Shown here: positions 45,455-53,442 of the stretch, piece by piece
How the letters are laid out: the number at the start of each line of letters is the position of its first letter
Position numbering within the stretch: position 1 is the first letter of the stretch
DNA from: JBAZLV01 sp964586075
Lineage (GTDB): Bacteria > Nitrospirota > UBA9217
Assembly: GCA_964586075.1 (NCBI GenBank)
Contig: CAZPGZ010000006.1
Span: 54,194 to 118,193, forward strand
DNA: 64,000 nt
Reading direction: 5' to 3'
The notes under the pieces: model-generated
Seen by the model: the letters and a program-made list of their open reading frames with translations, nothing else
Databases searched by the model: none
Told to the model about the DNA's origin: nothing
Made by a program: the position numbers and the translations under genes

Positions 45455-46784
45455 ACCTCCCATGCATCTGGCAAAAGCAAAAGAAGTTGCGGCCATTGGT
45501 TTCCCCATGACCCCGGAACCGGAACAGCAGTTGCGCGCGCTTACCAAACTGGGCGACGTGCGTAAAAGCATGCGTTCGCTCATGGTCATGCTCGAAACCT
45601 GTACAAAGTGCGGCAAATGCGCAAAACAATGCCACAGCTATCTCGGCACCCAGGATTATTACAATTTTCCAGCGGCACGGGCGGAACTCATGCGCCGGGT
45701 GTATAAACGATATTTTACGCTCCAGGGAAGGCTGTTCGGAAAGTTCGTGGGTGCGGAAGATTTTGACGCAGAAACATTGACCAAATGGCTGACGTATTAT
45801 TATCAGTGCAATGAATGCCGCCGTTGTGCGGTATTCTGTCCGTTCGGCATTGATACGGCGGAAGTAACGATCACGGCACGGCATATACTGTCCGAATTGG
45901 GAATTATGCCGAGATTTATGCAGGGGATTGCCGCAAATATGGTAAAAAGCGGCAATAATATGGGAATTCCGGGACCGGCAACAGTAGACACCGCAGAGTT
46001 CATGCAAGATGAAATGCGTGAAGAAACCGGAATTGATATCAAGATCCCTGTCGACAAACCCAACTCTGACGTCCTTTATGTTCCGTCGTCCGCAGACTTT
46101 TTTACCAACGTTGATACCATGATCGGTGCTGCCAAGATGTTTCACTATCTTGGTTTGAACTGGACAATCTCCTCATCGATTCTTGAAGCCGCAAATTTCG
46201 GTCTGCTTTTCAACCTGCATGTTATGAAAGAACATAATCGCAGGTTATTCGACGCTGCGAAAACACTCGAGGCGAAACTGGTCATTCAGGGTGAATGCGG
46301 CCACGGATGGCGGGCTGCCAAAATGTACACGGAAGGGGCAAACGGCCCGGCGCCGTTCGAAATCCGGCACGTTCTTGAGGTCGCGGCTGATCATATCGAT
46401 CGTATGCCGCTCAAAAAACTGCCGCTCCGCGTTACGCTGCATGATCCCTGCAATTACGCCCGCGCCGGGGGCATGATCGAGCAACCGCGCAAAATTTTGA
46501 AGGCTGTTGTCGACGAGCTTGTCGAAATGACGCCGAATCGTGAGGAAAATTTCTGCTGCGGCGGCGGTTCCGGCATTCTCATGGATGAAATGAAGGAAAT
46601 CCGCATGCAGCTCGGCAAAAAGAAGGCCGAGCAGGTACTGGCGCTCGGAAAGCTTGATTACTTCGTCATTCCCTGTTCTATATGCAAAGCCCAGCTTCCG
46701 ACGGTTATGGAGTATTACGGCGTCAAGGATTTGCCCATGGGAGGGTTGATGGATCTGGTCGGCAAGGCATTGGTGCTAAAATAG
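45447..46784 (+). CDS. dsrK: DsrK-type heterodisulfide reductase-like subunit
   Basis: A 445-residue cytoplasmic iron-sulfur protein related to HdrD. Two cluster motifs (CTKCGKCAKQCH and CNECRRCAVFCP) are followed by CCG-type sequence (FCCGGGSG) and a second Cys pair (PCSICKAQ), which bind the catalytic cubane. It is thought to reduce the DsrC trisulfide or disulfide. It is about 100 residues shorter than typical DsrK and than the second copy at 50004. The start at ATG 45447 overlaps dsrM. Confidence 0.9.
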   Translation: MLKPPMHLAKAKEVAAIGFPMTPEPEQQLRALTKLGDVRKSMRSLMVMLETCTKCGKCAKQCHSYLGTQDYYNFPAARAELMRRVYKRYFTLQGRLFGKFVGAEDFDAETLTKWLTYYYQCNECRRCAVFCPFGIDTAEVTITARHILSELGIMPRFMQGIAANMVKSGNNMGIPGPATVDTAEFMQDEMREETGIDIKIPVDKPNSDVLYVPSSADFFTNVDTMIGAAKMFHYLGLNWTISSSILEAANFGLLFNLHVMKEHNRRLFDAAKTLEAKLVIQGECGHGWRAAKMYTEGANGPAPFEIRHVLEVAADHIDRMPLKKLPLRVTLHDPCNYARAGGMIEQPRKILKAVVDELVEMTPNREENFCCGGGSGILMDEMKEIRMQLGKKKAEQVLALGKLDYFVIPCSICKAQLPTVMEYYGVKDLPMGGLMDLVGKALVLK

Positions 46785-46822
46785 AATGACTACAAAGTTC
46801 ACAAAACGGGAGGGAGCATAGC

Positions 46823-47140
46823 ATGAGTGTTGTTCAGGTAAAAGGAAACAATGTTGAACTGGATGAAGATGGTTTTCTGGTCAATCCGGACGACTGGAGC
46901 GACGATATGGTAGCATATTTCGCCTCACAGGAAGACGTCAGCCAGCTGACTGAAAACCACTGGAAAGTGATCAATTATCTTCGCGATTATTTCAAGAAAT
47001 TTGGCGTTGCGCCCATGATCCGGAAGCTGTGCAAAGATACCGGTTTCTCTTTGAAGGAAATCTATGAAATGTTTCCTTCTGGACCTGCAAAGGGCGCGTG
47101 CAAGCTGGCAGGCCTGCCGAAACCGACCGGATGCGTATAA
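46823..47140 (+). CDS. dsrC: DsrC sulfur carrier
   Basis: A 105-residue true DsrC. The C-terminal arm carries both redox cysteines, Cys93 and Cys104, in GACKLAGLPKPTGCV, eleven apart as required for the trisulfide cycle. The helix-turn region PMIRKLCKDTGFSLKEIY is typical. TusE-type relatives lack the first cysteine, so this is a dissimilatory DsrC. GGAGGG precedes the ATG, and it sits between dsrK and the YeiH transporter. Confidence 0.97.
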   Translation: MSVVQVKGNNVELDEDGFLVNPDDWSDDMVAYFASQEDVSQLTENHWKVINYLRDYFKKFGVAPMIRKLCKDTGFSLKEIYEMFPSGPAKGACKLAGLPKPTGCV

Positions 47141-47209
47141 CAATACGAAGTTATGACCACACCTGGAGAAATCCATGGTGAATCGCTCTATAAAAGGAGG
47201 ATTTCCGTT

Positions 47210-48571
47210 ATGGCTGTGCATCAATCTCAGTTGCCAATCATGAAAAGGGAAGATACGTGGGCAATCATCATTGCACTCGGTCTTACGCTGCTCATTACCG
47301 TTACCTTCCTCGGAGGCGGTTTTGGTTTTTTCAAATCAATGGCTGTATCCATTCCAGGCTGGTCGGATAACTTTGGTAAAGTGACCGATGCCCTGTCGAG
47401 CAAGGCAGGGGGGGTATTGATTCTTTTCGTATTTTTCCTTGTGGCCTTCGCGATCGGCGCTGCTGTCATGGGTCGCAATGTCAAGCGGTATCTTGGCGGA
47501 TTCACGCTTCTTTTCATTATCTCGATGGTCGTAACGATTTTGGGATCCAACAAACTCATGAAAGACTGGCAGCTCGAAACCCCGCTGTTGGCATTGCTGC
47601 TCGGCATGATAATCAGCAATACCATGAAATTACCGGCATGGTTTCAGGAAGCTCTTTGTACAGAATATTATGTAAAAACTGGCATCGTGTTGATGGGCGC
47701 CACACTGCCGTTTACCATCATTATGTCTGCCGGGCCTCTTGCAATGCTGCAGGCAACTATCGTCTCGGTGATCACTTTTTTCACGATTTATTGGGCAGCC
47801 GCGCATATGTTCAAGCTTGATCCGCGCTTCGCTGCCACGCTCGGCGCGGGCGGGTCAATTTGTGGTGTTTCCGGCTCCATCGCCGTCGGCGGCGCCTGCA
47901 GGGCGGAGAAAGAGCATGTATCCATTGCTATTTCGATGGTTATTATTTGGGCCATCGTTATGGTCATTATACTGCCGTTGGTCGCTAAAAACATCGGGAT
48001 GGCCCCCGGGCCTGCCGGTGCGTGGATCGGAACATCGGAATTCGCTGATGCTGCCGGTTTTGCCGCAGCCGAGCAATACAATGCCATGGCGCAATTGGCT
48101 CCAGGCGATGACCGGGCCGTAAAAACTTTTACACTCATGAAGGTCGTCGGTCGCGATATGTTTGTTGGCCTCTGGGCCCTGTTGGCGGCGATCCTCTCCG
48201 TTACGATGTGGGAAAAGAAAACCCTCTCTCAGGCCGAGCGGATTGACTACGGCGAAGTATGGAGACGGTTCCCCAAATTTGTCATCGGCTTCTTTGTTGC
48301 ATCGATTTTTACCACACTTGTGATTATGATGCTTGATCCTCAGATTGGAAAAGGCTTTTCAAAGGACGCCTTGGGTGTTATCAAAAACCTCCGCGGCTGG
48401 ACATTCACCTGGACATTTTTAGCCATTGGTTTGACAACTCGTTTCCGCGAACTGGTTCATTTTGGATGGAAACCGCTCGCTGCGTTTACCGTTGGAGTTA
48501 TTATCAATGTTCCGCTGGGCTACTGGCTCTCGAATATCGTATTTGTGGATTACTGGCTGTCGGTCAAATAA
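47210..48571 (+). CDS. YeiH-family (UPF0324) putative sulfite/sulfate transporter
   Basis: A 453-residue membrane protein with about 10-12 helices. The family core LGAGGSICGVSGSIAVGG and KLPAWFQEALCTEYYVKTG are visible. YeiH proteins are annotated as putative sulfate exporters, but a transported ion has seldom been shown. Its place 70 bases after dsrC and before a terminator argues for a role in moving sulfite, sulfate or another sulfur anion. AAAGGAGG fixes the ATG at 47210; the frame extends upstream without such a site. Confidence 0.85.
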   Translation: MAVHQSQLPIMKREDTWAIIIALGLTLLITVTFLGGGFGFFKSMAVSIPGWSDNFGKVTDALSSKAGGVLILFVFFLVAFAIGAAVMGRNVKRYLGGFTLLFIISMVVTILGSNKLMKDWQLETPLLALLLGMIISNTMKLPAWFQEALCTEYYVKTGIVLMGATLPFTIIMSAGPLAMLQATIVSVITFFTIYWAAAHMFKLDPRFAATLGAGGSICGVSGSIAVGGACRAEKEHVSIAISMVIIWAIVMVIILPLVAKNIGMAPGPAGAWIGTSEFADAAGFAAAEQYNAMAQLAPGDDRAVKTFTLMKVVGRDMFVGLWALLAAILSVTMWEKKTLSQAERIDYGEVWRRFPKFVIGFFVASIFTTLVIMMLDPQIGKGFSKDALGVIKNLRGWTFTWTFLAIGLTTRFRELVHFGWKPLAAFTVGVIINVPLGYWLSNIVFVDYWLSVK

Positions 48572-48598
48572 GTTGCTGCAGCCACGTGTAATGGAATA

Positions 48599-48637
48599 AC
48601 TTTGGCCGGATGATAATATCCGGCCAAAGTTTTCTTA
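48599..48637 (+). terminator. Strong terminator closing the first dsr unit
   Basis: A perfect 13-bp stem (48599-48611 with 48618-48630) ends in TTTTCTT. It separates ferredoxin-dsrABMKC-yeiH from the second dsr unit. Confidence 0.9.
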
Positions 48638-48669
48638 AGAAGAATTGTTAACACTTTTTCCTCAGAGAA

Positions 48670-49050
48670 ATGGATTGGGTGGATATCGTGAATGAATCAG
48701 ACACCATAAAAAATACAACTCCGATCGTGACGCATCTGACCCAGGTAACAATCAGTCTGCTGCCGGAAGATCATCTTTTCACGACGCCGGGGAAAAATAA
48801 CGTACCTATTACCACGGATATGATACGGCAGATGGCCGGACAAATCGCAGATCATATGTCGCGTGTTATATCCATGATGGAATTGCTGACCGCGCATGGA
48901 TTTGTTTTTCATGCAGATAGAAAAGCAATCCACGGTTTTTCCCGGGAAATGGAAGCCGGCGAAGCAAAACGTCTGCTTTTATCGTCAGGATTCAACGACC
49001 GTGATTTTCAGATCGTGCTGGAATACACGCGGGGATGGGGAATGCTGTAA
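48670..49050 (+). CDS. Unknown protein heading the dsrM2-dsrK2 unit
   Basis: A 126-residue soluble protein of no family I know. It has no Cys clusters, signal peptide or membrane segment. The N-terminal half is strand-rich and the middle (about 50-80) helical with several Met and His residues. It is 20 bases upstream of dsrM2, so co-transcribed. It does not resemble DsrD, which is shorter and has a winged helix. The ATG at 48670 has a weak ribosome-binding site; a GTG six codons later is possible. Confidence 0.65.
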   Translation: MDWVDIVNESDTIKNTTPIVTHLTQVTISLLPEDHLFTTPGKNNVPITTDMIRQMAGQIADHMSRVISMMELLTAHGFVFHADRKAIHGFSREMEAGEAKRLLLSSGFNDRDFQIVLEYTRGWGML

Positions 49051-49069
49051 GCCACTCGGAGGGCTTTCT

Positions 49070-50014
49070 ATGTTTTCTCTTGCCTGGTTTATTACTGGTC
49101 CGCTTGTTTACTGCTCTGTAGTACTGGCCATTGTGATGACGGTTTCAATATTTATCAAATATTTGAACATGCCGCGGCACTTGCGGTGGGATCTTTACCC
49201 TATACCGCACCAGGGGCCCGAAGGGTCCAAATATCAGAAAGTTGATTTTTATAAGTTGCCCCCTCATGTCTCACTCCTTCATGAACTGAAGGAAATGAGC
49301 CAGGAAATGCTATTATTAAAAAAAATATACATCAACAATCCCAAGGTCTGGATTGGAACGTTTCCACTGCACGCGGGGTTGTATCTGGGGATTCTGTGGT
49401 TTCTGCTTCTCATTCTGGGAGCGGTTCTTGAGTTGTTGGGTATTCCTGCATCTCCAAATTCAGATTCACCTTTGTTGGTTGCAGTCTCCTATGCGATATT
49501 GCTTGTTGGTGCTGGAAGCTTTATCGCCGGTTTTTGCGGCAGCCTGATTCTGCTCGGACTCAGGATCTTTGATGAAGACTTGCATTACATATCGGATACC
49601 GTCAGCTTTATCAATTTATTCTGCATGTTTTCCCTGTTCGGAACTGCACTGCTTGCATGGGGATTGGCTGATCCTTCTTTCCAAATTATCAAACATCATG
49701 TTTCGACGTTGATAACGTTTAAACCTGGGCTGGTGCAAGAACCGCTTATTGTGCAGCAAGTGCTGGCATTTTGCCTATTTCTTTTGTATCTGCCGTTCAG
49801 CAGGATGATGCATTTCGTGGGAAAATACTTCTTCTACCATAATATCATCTGGGATGATGAAATGATGAAGCGCGGCAGCGCGATGGAAAACGACATTGCA
49901 GCATATCTGCAATACAAAATAACCTGGGGCGCGCCGCATATCCGCCAGGGAAAATCTTGGGGTGAACAGGCGGACGGAGAATCTTCAAAGGAGGGAGGCC
50001 GAGATGAAAAATAA
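49070..50014 (+). CDS. dsrM: Second DsrM-type cytochrome b subunit
   Basis: A 314-residue membrane protein, close to the usual DsrM length. Helices lie at about 5-30 and from 100 onwards, with NarI-like His in PLHAGLYLG, KHHVST and RMMHFVGKY. It should bind two b hemes and oxidise menaquinol. GGAGGG before ATG 49070 fixes the start over a much longer open frame. It overlaps dsrK2 by 11 bases. It is more like canonical DsrM than the short copy at 44678. Confidence 0.85.
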   Translation: MFSLAWFITGPLVYCSVVLAIVMTVSIFIKYLNMPRHLRWDLYPIPHQGPEGSKYQKVDFYKLPPHVSLLHELKEMSQEMLLLKKIYINNPKVWIGTFPLHAGLYLGILWFLLLILGAVLELLGIPASPNSDSPLLVAVSYAILLVGAGSFIAGFCGSLILLGLRIFDEDLHYISDTVSFINLFCMFSLFGTALLAWGLADPSFQIIKHHVSTLITFKPGLVQEPLIVQQVLAFCLFLLYLPFSRMMHFVGKYFFYHNIIWDDEMMKRGSAMENDIAAYLQYKITWGAPHIRQGKSWGEQADGESSKEGGRDEK

Positions 50015-51620
50015 AAAACACCAACTAAAGATAAAGGATTTCGGTTCTCCGGATCCTGTGATATCTCCTTTGAAGCCCGAGGATTTAAAACCTCTTCCTG
50101 GTGAAAAAAAATACGTATCTTTCCGGGAAGTAAAACCCGAGACGAAGGAAAAAATTGATTTTTCACTTGATGGCTTTTCCGCGCTCAATCTTCCCATTCC
50201 TAAGACCAAAGAAGAGGAGGAGTCCATTGTAAACGGTTTTTTGCGAGGCCTTGAAAAGCTGTTTCAAAAAGAAAATAACTGGAGCTTTCTGCAGCCGACA
50301 ACGCTGAGTACTGAATACTGCATGCAGTGTAATACCTGCAATGAGGCTTGCCCTATTTATGTAGAAAGCGGTCACAAGGATATTTACCGTCCCAATTTCC
50401 GACCGGAAGTCCTCCGACGCATTATACGCCGCTACTTTACGAAAAGCGGCAAACTGCTGCGCAAATGGGCGGGAGCAGATCTTGACCTTAACTGGCGGGT
50501 GGTATATCGCCTTGCTGAACTAGTATATCGGTGTAGCCTGTGCCGCCGTTGCGCGGCGGTATGCCCCATGGGGGTGGACAATGCCCTGCTCTCCAGGGAA
50601 TTGCGCAAGATATTCAGCCAGGAAATGGGAATTGGTCCTGAAGGGGTCCATAAATCAGGTACGATTCAACATATAAAGACGGGATCCTCCACAGGCATGA
50701 CTTCCCCTGCATTTAAAGATAATATCGAATTTATCGAAGACATGATCGAGGAAAAAATCGGAAAGCGTATCGTTATACCGGTGGATAAAAAAGGAGCTGA
50801 CATCCTTCTTATTCATAACGCGGGCGAATACATGGCTTGGCCTGAAAATCCTGCCGCTTTTGCCATCCTCTTCGACGCTGCAGGACTGAATTGGACGCTG
50901 TCGAGCGAAACGATGGGATATGAAGCAGTAAATTATGGTGTTTGGTATGATGATATTCAGTTCGCACGCATTGCGCTAGCGCAGGTTCAGGCAGCCAAGA
51001 ACCTTGGAGTAAAGAAAATCGTTGTTGGTGAATGTGGTCATGCTACAAAAGCTTTGGTTACTGTCGCTGATCGCGTATTGATAAAAGATATGGCGATCCC
51101 AAGGGAGCCCTGCCTGCCGCTTCTGGAGCAATTTGTCACGAGCGGAGCAATTAAATTTGACCCTGCGAAAAACAATTTTCCGGTGACGCTCCATGATCCA
51201 TGCAATATGGTTCGTTTGATGGGCATTATTTCCCCGCAACGAAATATCTTAAATAAGATTGTGACTTCGGGGCAATTTAGAGAGATGCCGAATGCGGGAA
51301 CCAACAATTATTGCTGCGGCGGAGGAAGCGGTTTTGCAATCATGAATTCGCAAAACTTCCCCGAATGGCGCAACAGCGTATCGTCCCGGATGAAAGCCAG
51401 ACAGGTGCTGGAAGCATTTAAAGATGTTCTCGATCCTTCAATCCCGAAGTATTATTGTGCCCCATGTTCTAACTGCAAAGGTGCTGCCCGTGACGCATTG
51501 ATAGACTATTACGGTTTTAAAGAAAAATATAATATTATCTACGGCGGTCTGGTTGAACTGATGGTAAATGCCATGGTTGACATTTCCAAACCATTTATTA
51601 CGTGGGAAGACGAATTTTAA
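50004..51620 (+). CDS. dsrK: Second DsrK-type iron-sulfur subunit, full length
   Basis: A 538-residue HdrD-like protein of canonical DsrK length. The clusters are CMQCNTCNEACP (about residue 112) and CSLCRRCAAVCP (about 178). The catalytic CCG regions are GECGHATKA, HDPCNM and YCCGGGSGF, ending in CAPCSNCKGAA. It likely reduces DsrC disulfide or trisulfide. AAAGGAGGGAGG lies just before ATG 50004, inside the end of dsrM2. A terminator follows. Confidence 0.9.
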   Translation: MKNKKHQLKIKDFGSPDPVISPLKPEDLKPLPGEKKYVSFREVKPETKEKIDFSLDGFSALNLPIPKTKEEEESIVNGFLRGLEKLFQKENNWSFLQPTTLSTEYCMQCNTCNEACPIYVESGHKDIYRPNFRPEVLRRIIRRYFTKSGKLLRKWAGADLDLNWRVVYRLAELVYRCSLCRRCAAVCPMGVDNALLSRELRKIFSQEMGIGPEGVHKSGTIQHIKTGSSTGMTSPAFKDNIEFIEDMIEEKIGKRIVIPVDKKGADILLIHNAGEYMAWPENPAAFAILFDAAGLNWTLSSETMGYEAVNYGVWYDDIQFARIALAQVQAAKNLGVKKIVVGECGHATKALVTVADRVLIKDMAIPREPCLPLLEQFVTSGAIKFDPAKNNFPVTLHDPCNMVRLMGIISPQRNILNKIVTSGQFREMPNAGTNNYCCGGGSGFAIMNSQNFPEWRNSVSSRMKARQVLEAFKDVLDPSIPKYYCAPCSNCKGAARDALIDYYGFKEKYNIIYGGLVELMVNAMVDISKPFITWEDEF

Positions 51621-51664
51621 AATGCCATTTATTTTTTATTCGCCTCATGACTAATCCAACTCTT

Positions 51665-51695
51665 AGCCCCGCCCGATATGAGCGGGGCTGTTTTT
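51665..51695 (+). terminator. Terminator closing the second dsr unit
   Basis: An 8-bp GC stem (AGCCCCGC 51665-51672 with GCGGGGCT 51682-51689) is followed by GTTTTT. Confidence 0.88.
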
Positions 51696-51741
51696 ACGTT
51701 TGATCGGATATTTAAAAAAATACTCATAATGGAGAGCCAGC

Positions 51742-53424
51742 ATGAAGATAGTTATTATAGGCGGAGTTGCTACAGGATTAAAGGCTGCAGCAAAAGCCAG
51801 ACGCATGGACCCTAATGCGGAAATCACGGTTCTGGAAAAAGGTAATTTAATATCCTATGGAGCCTGCGGTCTGCCATACTATATAAGCGCAGAGGTAAAT
51901 TCTATTGAAGAGCTTATGAAAACTCCGGCAGGCGTACTTCGTGACTCCGCTTATTTTCATGATGTAAAAAACGTGACGGTATTGACCCGTACGCTTGCCA
52001 CAAGAATTGACAGAAAGGCAAAAACGGTTTCAATCAAGAAGCTGGATACCGGTCTCGAAGACATCCTGCCGTATGATAAACTGGTGATCGCGACAGGCGC
52101 CTCTCCCGTGACACCCGCTTTACCCGGCGTCGATCTCCAAAATATTTTTAGCTTTTGGCATCCGAGTGATGCAAAATTGATCCGTCAGGACCTGGAAAAG
52201 GGCAAATATAATAATGTGGTGATAATAGGTGCCGGACTTGTGGGTATGGAAATGGCGGAAGCGCTCAAAATCTGGACTGACAATGTTACCGTGCTTGAAA
52301 TGAAAGACAATATTTTTCCAGCTTTTCTTGACCCGGAAATGGCCGGGATGGCGGAAAATTATCTACGCGAAGCCGGGCTTCATATCCTGACGCAAGAACA
52401 GGTCGTTCGATTTGCTGGTGATTCAGCCGTGACAGCCGTCGAAACGGATAAGAGAACCATTCCTGTGGACCTTGTTATTTTGGCGGTGGGAGTGCGGCCG
52501 AACGTGGACTTAGCGAAATCATCCGGATTATCGATTGGCACGACTGGAGCAATATCCGTGAATCAAAACCTCCAGACGAACGATCCTGATATTTTTGCCG
52601 GCGGTGATTGTGTCGAAAATGTTAATATCATTTCTGGTCAAAAAGTATTTGCTCCTATGGGATCGACTGCCAATAAGCAGGGGCGTATTATCGGTGAAAA
52701 CGTGTGCGGCGGCCGGGTGAAATTCAAGGGAATTTTAAATACGGTGATAGTCAAGGTCCTGGATTTAAATATAGGAAAAACCGGTATTACCGAGCGCGAA
52801 GCGAAAGAGCTTGGTTTTGATTATATATCCGTGATTTCCGCAGGCCATGATAAACCCCACTATATGGAGAATGCCCGATTAATCACTATCAAGCTGATAG
52901 CCGACGCAAAAACACGAAAAGTTCTCGGGGCCCAGGTTGTGGGAGAGGGGGATGTTGCAAAGCGGATAGATGTAGTAGCATCCGTTCTGACGCTGGGAGG
53001 TACTATAGAAGATTTGTTCGATATTGACCTGTCGTATGCTCCCCCCTATAATTCGCCGATAGACAATGTTGCGGTTGCAGCGAATGTGTTGTTGAATAAA
53101 CTCGGCGGCTTGTTCAAGGGGATATCTCCGCTTCAAGCAAAGAAATTGCTGGAAGATGAAAAAGTGGTTTTTCTGGATGTCCGAACGTTGAATGAATATA
53201 ACCAAACCAGACTGGCGGACAGCGAAAAAATTCTCCATATACCGCTGGGAGAGCTCAGGACCCATTGCAATGAACTTAGGAAAGATGATACAATAATAAC
53301 GTTTTGCAAAATCAGTCTCCGTGGTTACGAAGCTGAAGGAATTCTGGAAGGCGAGAAGTTCAACAATGTACGCGTGCTGGAAGGCGGTCTTTTCTCCTGG
53401 CCGTTTGCACGCGGTAACAAATAA
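51742..53424 (+). CDS. Flavin disulfide reductase-rhodanese fusion, Npsr-like
   Basis: A 560-residue protein. An FAD/NAD(P)H disulfide-reductase part (about 1-450) has GGVATGLKAA and the single active Cys42 in YGACGLPYY, as in CoA-disulfide and persulfide reductases. A rhodanese domain (about 460-560) follows with a catalytic Cys at 522 (FCKISLRGY). This layout matches NADH-dependent persulfide or sulfur reductase (Npsr) from Shewanella. It may handle sulfane sulfur linked to the Dsr system. GGAGAG precedes the ATG. Confidence 0.85.
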   Translation: MKIVIIGGVATGLKAAAKARRMDPNAEITVLEKGNLISYGACGLPYYISAEVNSIEELMKTPAGVLRDSAYFHDVKNVTVLTRTLATRIDRKAKTVSIKKLDTGLEDILPYDKLVIATGASPVTPALPGVDLQNIFSFWHPSDAKLIRQDLEKGKYNNVVIIGAGLVGMEMAEALKIWTDNVTVLEMKDNIFPAFLDPEMAGMAENYLREAGLHILTQEQVVRFAGDSAVTAVETDKRTIPVDLVILAVGVRPNVDLAKSSGLSIGTTGAISVNQNLQTNDPDIFAGGDCVENVNIISGQKVFAPMGSTANKQGRIIGENVCGGRVKFKGILNTVIVKVLDLNIGKTGITEREAKELGFDYISVISAGHDKPHYMENARLITIKLIADAKTRKVLGAQVVGEGDVAKRIDVVASVLTLGGTIEDLFDIDLSYAPPYNSPIDNVAVAANVLLNKLGGLFKGISPLQAKKLLEDEKVVFLDVRTLNEYNQTRLADSEKILHIPLGELRTHCNELRKDDTIITFCKISLRGYEAEGILEGEKFNNVRVLEGGLFSWPFARGNK

Positions 53425-53442
53425 ATACGGTCTTCATTTGCT

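Noticed and set aside
45411..46145. 244-codon minus-strand open frame over dsrK
   Set aside because: Antisense to dsrK with Cys/Arg/His-rich composition and no start signal.
48670..49050. DsrD
   Set aside because: The protein is too long and lacks the short winged-helix pattern of DsrD; kept as unknown.
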